A DNA stretch of 64,000 nt, taken from the NCBI RefSeq assembly GCF_003002025.1, contig NZ_PVZB01000002.1, positions 310,001-374,000 of the forward strand, given 5' to 3'. Both the position numbers and the translations under genes were made by a program. Below are positions 9,140 through 18,252 of the stretch, one piece after another. The stretch's first letter is position 1, and every line of letters begins with the position of its first letter. The notes under the pieces are model-generated. The model did no database searches and had not been told where the DNA came from. It saw nothing but the letters and a program-made list of their open reading frames with translations. Origin of the DNA: Paraburkholderia sp. BL25I1N1 (GTDB lineage: Bacteria > Pseudomonadota > Gammaproteobacteria > Burkholderiales > Burkholderiaceae).

Positions 9140-10233
9140 TGCGCGGCTCCGATCAGCTTACCCTCGCGATCGATCGCGAACATTTCGACGTTGACCTGCG
9201 GCGGCACGATCTCGCGTGCCACCGCCAGTGCGTGCCGGCAGACGATATCGCCGAGCGGCACCTGCCGCGCGTGCGCCAACGCGACCGCCTGCTGACTCGT
9301 GTTGGCTGCGCGGATCGCCGCCTGAAGCGCGTCGTCGGCGCCCTGTTCGGCGGCCCATTGCGCGAGCCGCTCGAGGTCGATGCTCGAATTGCGGCTATGC
9401 AGATCGAGATGACCCGCCGCCAGCTTGCTGATCTTGCCGAAGCCGCCGCACACGCTCAGACGTTCGACCGGCGCACGCTTCATATGCTTGAGCACCGCGC
9501 CGACGAAGTCGCCCATTTCGATCAACGCGATATCCGGCAGGCCGTAGTGCGCGCGCATCGCGTCCTCGCTCGCGTTGCCGGTGCAGGCGGCGAGATGGGT
9601 ATAGCCGTTGGCGCGCGCGACGTCGATCCCCTGATGAATCGACGCGATATACGCCGAACACGAAAATGGACGCACGATGCCGGTGGTGCCGAGGATCGAC
9701 AGCCCGCCGAGAATGCCGAGACGCGGGTTCATCGTTTTCAGCGCGAGCGCTTCGCCGCCTTCCACGCCGATCGTCACTTCGAAGCCGCCGCCGTACGCAT
9801 GCTCCGCCGCGAGTTCGGCCAGATGCTCGGTCATCATTCTGCGCGGCACCGGGTTGATGGCGGGTTCGCCGACCGGCAGCGTCAGCCCCGCGCGCGTCAC
9901 CGTGCCGACGCCTCGCCCCGCGCGAAATATCACGCCCGCTTCGGCGACGAGGCGCACGCGCGCGAAGACGAGCGCGCCGTGCGTGACGTCGGGATCGTCG
10001 CCGGCGTCCTTGATCGTGCCGGCTTCCGCGCCTTCATCGCCATTCCCGATCAGGCGGCAGAACACCAGCGGCATCGGCACATGCTGGCCCTTCGGCAACA
10101 CGATCTCCGCCACTTCGCTGACGACACCCGCGAGCAACAGACGCGCCGCCGCCAGCGACGTCGCGGTGGCGCAACTGCCGGTCGTGTAGCCGCTACGCAG
10201 CGGCGCGGGTTGTTCGGGGGTTTCTTCGCGCAT
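9136..10233 (-). CDS. cbiD: CbiD, (cobalt-)precorrin-5B C1-methyltransferase
   Basis: A 365-residue CbiD protein, recognised by [21 protein letters not shown] near the N-terminus, [19 protein letters not shown] in the middle and [12 protein letters not shown]. CbiD methylates C1 in the oxygen-independent route, whereas aerobic pathways use CobF. It overlaps cobL as TGATG and cobK by 4 nt. Its presence beside CobG marks a mixed pathway (see findings). A Glu/Gly-rich segment at residues ~65-75 is ordinary for the family. Confidence 0.94.
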   Translation of the reverse strand: MREETPEQPAPLRSGYTTGSCATATSLAAARLLLAGVVSEVAEIVLPKGQHVPMPLVFCRLIGNGDEGAEAGTIKDAGDDPDVTHGALVFARVRLVAEAGVIFRAGRGVGTVTRAGLTLPVGEPAINPVPRRMMTEHLAELAAEHAYGGGFEVTIGVEGGEALALKTMNPRLGILGGLSILGTTGIVRPFSCSAYIASIHQGIDVARANGYTHLAACTGNASEDAMRAHYGLPDIALIEMGDFVGAVLKHMKRAPVERLSVCGGFGKISKLAAGHLDLHSRNSSIDLERLAQWAAEQGADDALQAAIRAANTSQQAVALAHARQVPLGDIVCRHALAVAREIVPPQVNVEMFAIDREGKLIGAAQ

Positions 10234-11621
10234 CAGGGTTCTGGCGATGGGTCGGTGGGGGTGGCGCCGGTCGTGTTCGTCGTGTTTGTCAAGTTGGTGA
10301 CATTCGTAGCGCTCATACCGCTTCCGGCACTTGCGGCACGCCTGGCATTCGGCACATCTGCCGCACTCGTCGCGTTAATCACGGTTTCGGTTCCCGCGAG
10401 GTTCGCGCCCTCGCCGCTCGCCGGCTTCGTCACCTCCAGCAGCGTGATCGGCAACGCCTGCCGCCACGTATCGAACCCGCCAAGCGGTTGCGCGTCCGCC
10501 AATGCGATCCGTGTCAACGTCCCGCCATGCCGCTCGCGCCACGCCGCCAAGGCCGCCTCGCCTTGCAACGTCACCGCATTGGCGACCAGCCGCCCGCCTT
10601 CGCGCAGACCTGCCCAGCATGCCTCCAGCACGCCCGGCACGGTCACGCCGCCGCCGATGAACACGGCATCCGGCACCGGCAACCCCTGCAGCGCCTCAGG
10701 CGCGCGCCCCGCCACGAGTTGCAGCCCCGGCACACCTAACGCATCGCGATTGTGTTCGATGAAACGTTGCCGTTCCGCGTGCCCTTCAATCGCAATCGCG
10801 CGACAGGTGGAATGCGCGCGCATCCATTCGATGCCGATGGAGCCGCTGCCCGCGCCTACATCCCACAGCAATTCGCCGGGCGTCGGCGCGAGGCGCGCGA
10901 GCGTGATCGCGCGCACGTCGCGCTTGGTCAACTGGCCGTCGTGACGAAACGCATCGTCGGGCAAACCGCAGGTCAGCGGCAGACGCGGTGCACCTTCGGT
11001 AGCACGGCAGTCGAGCGCGATCAGGTTCAGCGCGGCCACCTCGCCCGCGGACCACTGATCCGCGCGGCCGTCGATGCGCCGCTCCAGTTCGCCGCCCAGG
11101 TGTTCCAGCACGCTCATGCGGGTCGCCCCGTAACCTCGTGCGTTCAGCAATGCCGCGAGCGCCGCGGGCGTGCGCCCGTCCGCGCTGAGCACGAACATGC
11201 GCGCGCCGTCGTGCAGATGCGCGTTCAGCGTGGGCAACGGCCGCCCCACCAGCGACACCGTCGCGATATCCTGCAACGGCCAGCCAAGCCGCGCGGCCGC
11301 CAGCGACAACGACGACGGCGCCGGCAGCACCCGCAATTCCCCCGCCGGCAATTGCCGCGCGAGTGTCGCGCCGACGCCGAACAGCATCGGATCGCCGCTC
11401 GCCAGCACGCACACGGCTGCGCCGCGCTCGGCCAGCAAGGGTGCGAGATCGAAGGGACGCGGCCAGGCGGCACGGCGCGCGGCGAGACGCGCGGGCAGCA
11501 TCGCCAGATGACGTTCGCCGCCGTACACCACCGACGCTTCCAGCAAGGCACGCCGCGCGGGCCGCCCCAAACCGGCGAAGCCGTCGTCGCCTATGCCCAC
11601 CACCGTCAGCCACGCGGGCAT
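10233..11621 (-). CDS. cobL: Precorrin-6Y C5,15-methyltransferase, CbiE-CbiT fusion
   Basis: A fused enzyme of 462 residues that methylates C5 and C15 and decarboxylates the C12 acetate chain. Residues ~1-200 are the CbiE tetrapyrrole methylase ([30 protein letters not shown]); residues ~215-400 are the CbiT Rossmann methyltransferase ([18 protein letters not shown]). The start at 11621 ([11 protein letters not shown]) is preceded by AGGA about 9 nt upstream; the open frame runs further but is not conserved. The last ~50 residues are an Asn/Thr/Ala-rich tail ([14 protein letters not shown]) outside the enzyme fold. First gene of the leftward operon; no riboswitch precedes it on this strand. 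Confidence 0.94.
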   Translation of the reverse strand: MPAWLTVVGIGDDGFAGLGRPARRALLEASVVYGGERHLAMLPARLAARRAAWPRPFDLAPLLAERGAAVCVLASGDPMLFGVGATLARQLPAGELRVLPAPSSLSLAAARLGWPLQDIATVSLVGRPLPTLNAHLHDGARMFVLSADGRTPAALAALLNARGYGATRMSVLEHLGGELERRIDGRADQWSAGEVAALNLIALDCRATEGAPRLPLTCGLPDDAFRHDGQLTKRDVRAITLARLAPTPGELLWDVGAGSGSIGIEWMRAHSTCRAIAIEGHAERQRFIEHNRDALGVPGLQLVAGRAPEALQGLPVPDAVFIGGGVTVPGVLEACWAGLREGGRLVANAVTLQGEAALAAWRERHGGTLTRIALADAQPLGGFDTWRQALPITLLEVTKPASGEGANLAGTETVINATSAADVPNARRAASAGSGMSATNVTNLTNTTNTTGATPTDPSPEP

Positions 11622-11688
11622 GCATCCATCCTCATTCTGTGTCTTCAAATAATGCGCTGTGCCACGCCGATCAAAGCGTCCAGCCTCG

Positions 11689-11716
11689 TTGTGCTGTTCG
11701 AAAAAAGGCATAATAC
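11689..11716 (+). promoter_or_regulatory. Possible sigma-70 promoter for the riboswitch-controlled cob operon
   Basis: TTGTGC (11689-11694) and TAATAC (11711-11716) are separated by 16 bp and sit immediately before the riboswitch. Both are imperfect matches; CATAAT at 11709 is a better -10 but would leave only 14 bp spacing. Confidence 0.35.
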
Positions 11717-11871
11717 AGCCGCCGGTGCCCTTCGGGGCCGAAGAGGGAACACAGTGCCACTGTGGCTGCCCCCGCAACTGTATGCAGCGAGTCCGCCTGC
11801 GCTCCACGCCACTGGTTCGACCGGGAAGGCCGCGGCGGACCATGACCTGCCAGCCAGGAGACCTGCCGGCG
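11717..11871 (+). ncRNA. Cobalamin (AdoCbl) riboswitch
   Basis: All conserved blocks of the cobalamin aptamer occur in order on the + strand: GCCGGTGCCC near 11720, GAGGGAACACAGTGCCACTG (11743-11762), GCCCCCGCAACTG (11768 on), GCCACTGG, CCGGGAAGGC, and the B12 box GCCAGCCAGGAGACCTGCC at 11849-11867. It leads into cobG and the rightward operon cobG-cobH-cobI-cbiG/cobJ, which it presumably shuts off when adenosylcobalamin is plentiful. It lies only ~95 bp from the divergent cobL start and faces away from that operon. Confidence 0.95.
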
Positions 11872-11968
11872 AGACTGTTCGTGCCAGCCAACATCGGGCG
11901 GGGTGTACCGATGCCGCAGCCATGCCCGCCTCACGGCATGCTCGGGCTGTCGCGCGACGCTAAACCCG

Positions 11969-13600
11969 GTGTCCGTCTTGAATCAAGCAACGCCCTCCAC
12001 CGTTTTATCCGACGCAGCCGGCACGCTGCGGCCCTCGGCGTGTCCGGGGCTGCTGCGCATCGTCGCCGCGCGCGATGGCGGGATTTGCCGGATCAAACTG
12101 CCCGGCGGCGAATTGAGCGCGGCGCAGGCTCGGGCGATCGCGGAGGCTAGCGCGCGGCACGCGGCCGGGGTGATCGAGTTGACCAATCGCGCGAATGTGC
12201 AGGTGCGTGGCGTGAAGCGCGGTGAAGAGGCGGCGTTGATCGCGGCTTTGATCGACGCCGGTCTTGGGCCGATGCCGGCGAACGGCGTGGTGGGCCGTGC
12301 GGACACGACGGCGGCTGTCAACGCTGTGAATGCAGTTGCCGCCGGCGCCGCGAACGCAGAGGCGGAGAGCGCAACAGATACCAGAGCCGCGAACGCAGTG
12401 AATGAATGGGCCTCGAAAGCCCCGGACGCAGCAGCGCAGCAAGTGGGCACTGCCCACGCACTCTCTGCCGCAGCCGCAGCCACCGCCGACGACGTCCGCA
12501 ACGTCATGATCAGCCCCGCTGCCGGACGCGATCCGTTCGCGCTATTCGACACGCGCCCGCTGTGCGCCGAATTGCTCATGATGCTGCAAAGCGAAGCGCG
12601 TTTCGCGGCGCTGTCGCCGAAATTCGCACTGTTGCTGGACGGCGGCGAACGGCTCGCGAGAGTGGACCATCCGCACGATGTGTGGCTCGCGGCGTCGCAA
12701 GAGGCGGACGGCGTGCGGTTCGTGTTCGGGTTGGCGGGTTGTCCGCCTGTGAGCGCCTATGCCGGCGCGCTTATGCAAAGCCAAAGCACCGCGCCTGGAA
12801 AACCGGGCGTGAACAGCACAGGGGCTCTAGCCGCGATCCTGCCTTCACAAGTCCCGGCCCTGGTACGCGCGCTGCTCCTGACATTCCTCGACCTCGCCCC
12901 CGCAGACGCCACACGCATGCGCCACCTGCTAACCGCGCAATCCGTCGACGCGGTACTGCATCACGCCGAGCAATATCTCGACTTCCCGCTAACGCGAAAC
13001 GCGAAGCTCGCCGACTGGCATCGCGTTACACCAGCCGACGCCAACCTTCGCCTCGGCGCCCACGCCCAACGCGTGCCCGGATCCTGGCACGTCGGCGGCC
13101 AGCCACCGCTGGGACGTCTCGATGCAGACACACTCACGGGACTCGCCACGCTGTCGCAACAACACGGCAACGCCACGCTTCACCTGACACCCTGGCAAAG
13201 CGTGCTATTACCCGACATCGCCACGCACGCCGTTCCGACCGTGTTGTCCGGCCTGAACGCCCTCGGTCTCGCCTGCGATCCCGCACACGCGATTACGCAC
13301 CTGATCGCGTGCGCCGGATCGAGCGGCTGCGTGAAGGGCCTCGCCGACACCAAGAGCGACGCGTTGCGCCTCGCGGCTCGGCTGCCTGCCGGCGTGGACG
13401 TGCATCTGAGCGGCTGCTCGCGCTCGTGCGCCGCCGCGCATTGCGCGCCGTTCACGCTGCTCGCCGCCGCGCCCAGCCTCTACGACCTTTATCGGCGCGA
13501 CGGCCGGCCCGGCTTCGGCCAGTGCGTCGCGCGCCAACTGACGATCGGCGAGGCCGCCGACCTGCTCGAACGCCTCGCCCGGAGTGACACCGATGCTTGA
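11969..13600 (+). CDS. cobG: CobG, precorrin-3B synthase (sulfite/nitrite-reductase-like)
   Basis: Oxygen-dependent monooxygenase hydroxylating precorrin-3A at C20 ahead of ring contraction. The [4Fe-4S]/siroheme-type cysteines are present as CX5C (Cys448, Cys454 in ACAGSSGCVKG) and CX3C (Cys483, Cys487 in SGCSRSC), counted from GTG 11969. Ferredoxin-like half-domains flank the core (ICRIKLPGGELSAAQARAIA; NRANVQVRG). An unusual Ala/Asn-rich insertion of ~60 residues follows the first. The start is uncertain: GTG 11969 gives 543 residues with no good Shine-Dalgarno, and an in-frame GTG at 11903 is also open. It overlaps cobH by 8 nt. Confidence 0.88.
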   Translation: MSVLNQATPSTVLSDAAGTLRPSACPGLLRIVAARDGGICRIKLPGGELSAAQARAIAEASARHAAGVIELTNRANVQVRGVKRGEEAALIAALIDAGLGPMPANGVVGRADTTAAVNAVNAVAAGAANAEAESATDTRAANAVNEWASKAPDAAAQQVGTAHALSAAAAATADDVRNVMISPAAGRDPFALFDTRPLCAELLMMLQSEARFAALSPKFALLLDGGERLARVDHPHDVWLAASQEADGVRFVFGLAGCPPVSAYAGALMQSQSTAPGKPGVNSTGALAAILPSQVPALVRALLLTFLDLAPADATRMRHLLTAQSVDAVLHHAEQYLDFPLTRNAKLADWHRVTPADANLRLGAHAQRVPGSWHVGGQPPLGRLDADTLTGLATLSQQHGNATLHLTPWQSVLLPDIATHAVPTVLSGLNALGLACDPAHAITHLIACAGSSGCVKGLADTKSDALRLAARLPAGVDVHLSGCSRSCAAAHCAPFTLLAAAPSLYDLYRRDGRPGFGQCVARQLTIGEAADLLERLARSDTDA

Positions 13601-14219
13601 TTACATTCGCGACGGTCAGGAGATCTATCGCCAATCCTTCGCGACGATCCGCGCGGAGGCCGACTTGTCGCGCATTCCCGCCGACCTCGAAAAACTCGCT
13701 GTGCGCGTGATCCACGCGTGCGGCATGGTCGATGTGATCGACGATCTGCAATTTTCCGCAGGCGCGGGCGCGGCGGGCCGCGCGGCGCTCGCGCAAGGCG
13801 CGCCGATCCTGTGCGATGCCGGCATGGTCGCGCAAGGCATCACGCGCGCGCGGCTGCCCGCGAACAACGAGGTCATCTGCACGCTGACGCATCCAGACGT
13901 GCCGTCGCTCGCACGTGAACTCGGCAATACGCGCTCGGCGGCGGCGCTCGAATTGTGGCGGCCGCAACTGGCGGGCGGCGTGGTCGTGATCGGCAATGCG
14001 CCGACGGCACTGTTTCATCTGCTCGATATGCTCGACGCCGGTGCGCCCAAACCCGCGCTGATTCTCGGCTTTCCAGTGGGTTTTGTCGGCGCGGCCGAAT
14101 CGAAAGCCATGCTCGCGGACGACAGCCGCGGCGTGCCCTACGTGGTGGTGCATGGCCGGCGCGGCGGCAGCGCGATGGCGGCGGCCGCCGTGAACGCGCT
14201 CGCCACGGAGGTCGAATAA
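13593..14219 (+). CDS. cobH: Precorrin-8X methylmutase
   Basis: Isomerase of 208 residues that moves the C11 methyl to C12, giving hydrogenobyrinate. Conserved CobH/CbiC blocks are MLDYIRDGQEIYRQSFATIRAEADL, split as the N-terminal helix, RVIHACGMVD with the catalytic His, GVVVIGNAPTALFHLL, and GFPVGFVGAAESK. The ATG at 13593 lies inside the end of cobG (8-nt overlap); an in-frame GTG lies 9 nt upstream but the MLDY start matches the family. The stop codon abuts the cobI start. Confidence 0.95.
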   Translation: MLDYIRDGQEIYRQSFATIRAEADLSRIPADLEKLAVRVIHACGMVDVIDDLQFSAGAGAAGRAALAQGAPILCDAGMVAQGITRARLPANNEVICTLTHPDVPSLARELGNTRSAAALELWRPQLAGGVVVIGNAPTALFHLLDMLDAGAPKPALILGFPVGFVGAAESKAMLADDSRGVPYVVVHGRRGGSAMAAAAVNALATEVE

Positions 14220-14951
14220 ATGACGGTGCAAGGACGTTTGTTCGGCCTCGGCGTCGGCCCCGGCGACCCGGAACTCATCACGCTGAAGGCGCTGCGCTTG
14301 CTGAAGGCGTCGCCGGTGGTCGCGTACTTTGTCGCGAAGGGCAAGAAAGGCAACGCGTTCAGCATCATCGAAGCGCATTTGCACGATGCCCAGCAGCATC
14401 TGCCGCTCGTTTATCCCGTGACCACCGAAGCACTCGAACCGCCGCTTTCCTATGAAGCGATCATCGCCGACTTCTACGACACCGCCGCGCAAGTCGTCGC
14501 CACGCACCTCGACGCGGGCCGCGACGTCGCCGTGATCTGCGAAGGCGATCCGTTCTTCTACGGCTCGTACATGTATCTGCACGACCGGCTCGCGGCGCGC
14601 TACGAAAGCGAAGTCGTGCCGGGCGTGTGCTCGATGCTCGGCGGCGCCGCCGTGCTCGGCGCGCCGCTGGTGTATCGCAATCAAAGCTTGTCGGTGCTCT
14701 CCGGCGTGTTGCCCGAAGACGAGTTGCGCCGCCGTCTCGCCGATGCCGACGCCGCCGTCGTGATGAAACTCGGCCGCAACTTCGACAAGGTGCGGCGCGT
14801 ACTCTGCGAACTCGGTCTCGCGGACCGCGCGCTTTACGTCGAACGCGCGACGATGGGCAATCAGCGCATCGTGCCGCTCGCCGAAGTCGATCCGATGGCG
14901 TCGCCGTATTTTTCGCTGCTCGTGGTGCCGGGGGAAAAATGGCAAGGATGA
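14220..14951 (+). CDS. cobI: Precorrin-2 C20-methyltransferase
   Basis: Tetrapyrrole methylase of 243 residues that commits precorrin-2 to cobalamin. Signatures are [38 protein letters not shown] and [20 protein letters not shown], diagnostic of CobI/CbiL. It begins directly after the cobH stop codon and its TGA overlaps the next start as ATGA, so the operon is tightly coupled. Confidence 0.95.
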   Translation: MTVQGRLFGLGVGPGDPELITLKALRLLKASPVVAYFVAKGKKGNAFSIIEAHLHDAQQHLPLVYPVTTEALEPPLSYEAIIADFYDTAAQVVATHLDAGRDVAVICEGDPFFYGSYMYLHDRLAARYESEVVPGVCSMLGGAAVLGAPLVYRNQSLSVLSGVLPEDELRRRLADADAAVVMKLGRNFDKVRRVLCELGLADRALYVERATMGNQRIVPLAEVDPMASPYFSLLVVPGEKWQG

Positions 14952-16651
14952 GCGCACCCGCGATCGTCATTCTCGGCGCGGGCGCGTTGGCGACGGCGCG
15001 GCGCATCCAGTCGCTGTACCCGGGCAGCCGGGTGCATGCGTTGCAGGGACGCGTCGAGGCGGACGTGCCATACAGCGAACTCGGCGCACATCTGCGGGAA
15101 CTGTATGCGTGCGGCACGCCGATCGTCGCATTGTGCGCGGCGGGTATCGTGATTCGCTGTGTCGCTCCGTCGTTGTCGAACAAGGGCGTCGAGCCGCCGG
15201 TGCTGGCCGTCGCCGAAGACGGCAGCGCGGTCGTGCCGCTGCTCGGCGGTCTCGCCGGCGTCAATGTGATGGCGCGCGAGATTGCCGCGCTGCTGGCTGT
15301 GCCGGCGGCCATCACGACGAGTGGCGAACTGCGTTTCGGCACTTGCGTGCTGAATCCGCCCGAGGGCTATACGCTCGCCGATCTCGGCCAGGGCAAGCGC
15401 TTCGTATCGGACCTGCTGGCCGGCGAGAGCACGCGCATCGAAGGCGAAGCACCGTGGCTCGACGACGCGCAACTGCCCCGCTCCGCTTCGGCGCGTCTCG
15501 CGATCCGCGTGACGCCGCGAACGTGGGACGGTCGCGAAGATGAGCTGGTGATTCATCCACGCAGCGTGGTCGCGGCGGTGACGGCCGTGGATGGCGAGAT
15601 CGCGACACGCGTGCGCAAGGCGCTGGACGCGCAGGGTCTCGCGCCGCTGTCGCTCGCGGCATTGCTGGCGTCTTCTGAGCGCATGGCCGACCCCGCGCTG
15701 ATCGAGGCTGCAGCGAGCCTGAACGTGCCCTTGCGTTTCGCGCTGACACGTCCCGACGATGGCGCGCCGCCAGCCAACCTGCTGCACGCCGCCTTGCGCA
15801 TTCCGTACGAGACGCTGCACAACGATGCGGCGGCAGGCGTCGCGCTCGCGTTGGCGCCGCTCGCCATCGATCCTGACACGATCGGCCGCGCGCGCGGCCG
15901 TCTGACCGTGATCGGCCTCGGCCCCGGCAGCGCCGATCTGATGGTGCCGGCCGCGCGCACGGCACTCACCGAGGCCACCGATATTCTCGGCTACGACACC
16001 TACGTGAAAATGGCCGGCCCATTGCGCGCCGACCAGCGCGTGCACGGCACGGACAATCGCGAGGAAATGCAACGCGCGCGGCATGCGTTCGAACTGGCGA
16101 GCGAGGGACGTTCCGTGGTGATGGTGTCGTCGGGCGATCCTGGGGTGTTCGCGATGGCGGCGGCGGTGCTCGAAGCGTTAGAGTCGTCGCGGAATACGGA
16201 CTGGGCGGCGGTCGAATTGTCGATTGTGCCGGGTGTATCGGCGGCGATGGCAACGGCGGCGCAGGCGGGTGCGCCGTTGGGCCACGACTTCTGCATGCTG
16301 TCGCTGTCCGACAATCTGAAACCATGGACGATTATCGAAAAGCGTCTAAGGCATGCCGCCGAAGCGGATCTGGTGATGGCGTTTTATAACCCGATTTCGC
16401 GCGCACGGCCGTGGCAGTTGGATAAGGCGCTGGATATCGTGCGGGAGTATCGTGCGGCGCAGACTCAGGTAGTCCTGGGCCGCGATATTGGCCGCCCTGG
16501 CAGCGCGCTGCGCACGCTCACGTTGGGCGAACTGCGTTCGTCCGATGTGGATATGCGGACTATGGTGATCGTGGGGTCGTCCATGACGCGGCGGTTTGGT
16601 GATGCGGCTAAAAGTGGGGAGTGGGTTTATACGCCGCGGTGGTATGAATGA
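14948..16651 (+). CDS. cbiG-cobJ: CbiG-CobJ fusion: precorrin-5A hydrolase and precorrin-3B C17-methyltransferase
   Basis: Bifunctional protein of 567 residues. Residues ~1-310 are CbiG-like ([36 protein letters not shown], then the C-terminal CbiG fold), the enzyme that opens the delta-lactone and releases acetaldehyde in the oxygen-independent route. Residues ~320-567 are the CobJ/CbiH methylase ([49 protein letters not shown]) that contracts the ring while methylating C17. The start at 14948 shares ATGA with cobI; an in-frame ATG at 14939, preceded by GGGGGA, is equally possible. Last gene of the riboswitch operon. Confidence 0.93.
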   Translation: MSAPAIVILGAGALATARRIQSLYPGSRVHALQGRVEADVPYSELGAHLRELYACGTPIVALCAAGIVIRCVAPSLSNKGVEPPVLAVAEDGSAVVPLLGGLAGVNVMAREIAALLAVPAAITTSGELRFGTCVLNPPEGYTLADLGQGKRFVSDLLAGESTRIEGEAPWLDDAQLPRSASARLAIRVTPRTWDGREDELVIHPRSVVAAVTAVDGEIATRVRKALDAQGLAPLSLAALLASSERMADPALIEAAASLNVPLRFALTRPDDGAPPANLLHAALRIPYETLHNDAAAGVALALAPLAIDPDTIGRARGRLTVIGLGPGSADLMVPAARTALTEATDILGYDTYVKMAGPLRADQRVHGTDNREEMQRARHAFELASEGRSVVMVSSGDPGVFAMAAAVLEALESSRNTDWAAVELSIVPGVSAAMATAAQAGAPLGHDFCMLSLSDNLKPWTIIEKRLRHAAEADLVMAFYNPISRARPWQLDKALDIVREYRAAQTQVVLGRDIGRPGSALRTLTLGELRSSDVDMRTMVIVGSSMTRRFGDAAKSGEWVYTPRWYE

Positions 16652-16665
16652 GGCGCGAGTGTCCG

Positions 16666-17277
16666 CTATGACATTTTCCTGAGCAGAATTCGGCTCGCGC
16701 TGATGCAGCACAAAATGAGAAGCGCGCCGACACATAGCGTTGCTATAGCCCAGTAAAGGTTTAGAGCAAAAAAGCCCAGATCGTCGCAGCGATCTGCCCC
16801 GCCCCACTTGCCTCTGACTGACTGACAAAATCCGAAAGCTGCTCTAACAGCACCCGGTATTTTATATGGATATGTCAGGAACAGACTCAACAGCCACCAC
16901 CCAAGATCGGCACTCACAAGAAGCGCAAGCAAGCACACATCAAATTTGACTAACAACGGCAGTTTGGGAATCGCTTCATCATTTTTCTTTGCAGTGCGAT
17001 AGCGAACCAGCCACCGTTTGTATCCAAATAGTGTCACCGCAATAAGCAAGGTCGCGACCGCCCAGTAAAGCAGAAGCGCGAGTATCTCCATATCATCAGG
17101 ATTGGCCAGTTCATCATTGCCGGTCACTGAAAGTGCCAGTCGGATGAACAGGTCCACACATCTCGGCATTTCGAGAGGCAGCAGCCCGAAAAGGCACGCT
17201 AGATACCAACCGCCGATTACAGAGCCGACAACGGAAGTTACGATGAAAACTGCACTCAGCACGTGTTGTTTTTTCAT
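16666..17277 (-). CDS. Four-helix membrane protein with internal duplication, candidate immunity protein
   Basis: A 203-residue protein of no family I recognise. Predicted helices are ~6-33, 63-86, 111-135 and 166-195. The positive-inside rule (MKKQH start, KRWLVRYRTAKK loop, RILLRK end) puts both ~30-residue loops (34-62 and 136-165) in the periplasm. The two halves are homologous: GGWYLACLF/LLLYWAVATL in the first and LGWWLLSLF/LNLYWAIATL in the second, offset by ~104 residues. Its ATG overlaps the stop codon of the DUF2778 effector gene (ATGA), so the two are translationally coupled. Base composition is near 50% GC in hand-counted lines, against about 65% nearby. By position and topology it is the likely immunity partner of the effector; this is inference. 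Confidence 0.75.
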   Translation of the reverse strand: MKKQHVLSAVFIVTSVVGSVIGGWYLACLFGLLPLEMPRCVDLFIRLALSVTGNDELANPDDMEILALLLYWAVATLLIAVTLFGYKRWLVRYRTAKKNDEAIPKLPLLVKFDVCLLALLVSADLGWWLLSLFLTYPYKIPGAVRAAFGFCQSVRGKWGGADRCDDLGFFALNLYWAIATLCVGALLILCCISASRILLRKMS

Positions 17278-17756
17278 TTGACTTCGACTGTCCCGTACGC
17301 CTTCATTGTCGTTCTGGGAACAGGCAACGTGCGTCCACGCGACCGAATATAGATTTGTAGTCGCTCAAATTCATACGGATTTTTGACAGTGATACATCCA
17401 TGGCTCAATTGAAGCGACCCCATGGGGTGCAGTCTGAAATTCCCTCGCTCGACACCGTCAATGTTAGTCGTATCTCCAGATACCGGATTCCAGAGCGTGA
17501 ACCATTTCTGCTTGTCGGTAGAACCGACGCCGCGCGCACTCCATAAGTCACGCAGGGGTCCGATAAGGCCACCCGGTTGACGATCCACCAAATAGTAAAT
17601 GCCCTTGGGTAACGGCCCGACGTTCGGGATTGCAGTGTCGGCAGGATTATCCAGGCCACGACCCGTTCCAGAAAAAGCGGTAACCGACGCGGTGCCATCA
17701 CACGACAAAACCGAGTCCACCTGCCCATTCAAAACAAAAGTACACTTAACCGGCAT
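17274..17756 (-). CDS. DUF2778 / Tlde1-like L,D-transpeptidase-fold effector, probable type VI toxin
   Basis: A 160-residue protein without signal peptide. It shows the DUF2778 pattern: FSGTGRGLDNP, NVGPLPKGIYYLVDR, WFTLWNP, then RGNFRLHPMG and SHGCITV. His110 and Cys121 (in SHGC, residues 118-121) match the catalytic pair of L,D-transpeptidase-like enzymes. Tlde1 proteins of this family are type VI secretion effectors that damage peptidoglycan precursors or cross-links in the periplasm of rival bacteria. The gene follows hcp by 19 nt with a strong GGGGGAGGAGG ribosome-binding site and is coupled to the membrane protein downstream. Lower GC than its neighbours suggests acquisition by transfer. 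Confidence 0.86.
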   Translation of the reverse strand: MPVKCTFVLNGQVDSVLSCDGTASVTAFSGTGRGLDNPADTAIPNVGPLPKGIYYLVDRQPGGLIGPLRDLWSARGVGSTDKQKWFTLWNPVSGDTTNIDGVERGNFRLHPMGSLQLSHGCITVKNPYEFERLQIYIRSRGRTLPVPRTTMKAYGTVEVK

Positions 17757-17775
17757 ATCCTCCTCCCCCGCCCGG

Positions 17776-18252
17776 TCAATTCGTCGTGTTGTTCTTGATA
17801 TACAGAGTGGCAGTCACCGCACCGCCGCTTCCTCCCAGCGCGTTTTGCACGAAGTACTCATGCTTCATCGTCGAGAAAGACAGGTGAACATCTTCATGGC
17901 ACTCGTCACCGCCGCCGATCGGTTCCACTTGGGTAACGATCACGTCGTACATCGTGATCTTCAGATATTCGAACGGCATTCCCCCGGCCTTTCGCACAGT
18001 CAGCTTCACCTGATCCACGTGCTTGCCGGTGAAGCAGTATTTGGTCAAATTCGGACTTGCGCGATCCAGCTTGTGCGTGAATTCCAGATCGGAAACGGTG
18101 GCCTTGCCGGCTCCGCCGCCGGAGCCCGACATCATGGTCGAGTCCTGTGAAACCTTCCAGCGCCAACCGATTACATCAATTTCGTTCAGATGCGAGGCGT
18201 CCTGCGATTCGCCGTCGATGCCGTTGATCTTGATGAACGTATCCTGTGCCAT
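17776..18252 (-). CDS. hcp: Hcp-family type VI secretion tube protein
   Basis: A 158-residue Hcp1 protein: DTFIKINGIDGESQDASHLNEIDVIGW, a GSGGGAGKATVSDLEF loop, SPNLTKYCFTGKH, and the RKAGGMPFEYLKITMYDVIV strand pair are the family hallmarks. Hcp hexamers form the inner tube and chaperone small effectors bound in their lumen. No baseplate, sheath or ClpV genes lie nearby, so this is an orphan hcp that presumably feeds a type VI apparatus encoded elsewhere. It is the first gene of the hcp-effector-membrane protein operon; GGGGATAG 6-7 nt before ATG 18252 serves as ribosome-binding site. Confidence 0.94.
   Translation of the reverse strand: MAQDTFIKINGIDGESQDASHLNEIDVIGWRWKVSQDSTMMSGSGGGAGKATVSDLEFTHKLDRASPNLTKYCFTGKHVDQVKLTVRKAGGMPFEYLKITMYDVIVTQVEPIGGGDECHEDVHLSFSTMKHEYFVQNALGGSGGAVTATLYIKNNTTN

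Noticed and set aside
9094..10944. 616-residue rightward frame across cbiD and cobL
   Set aside because: High-GC shadow, Arg-rich, while the leftward frames encode two complete cobalamin enzymes with coupled stop/start codons.
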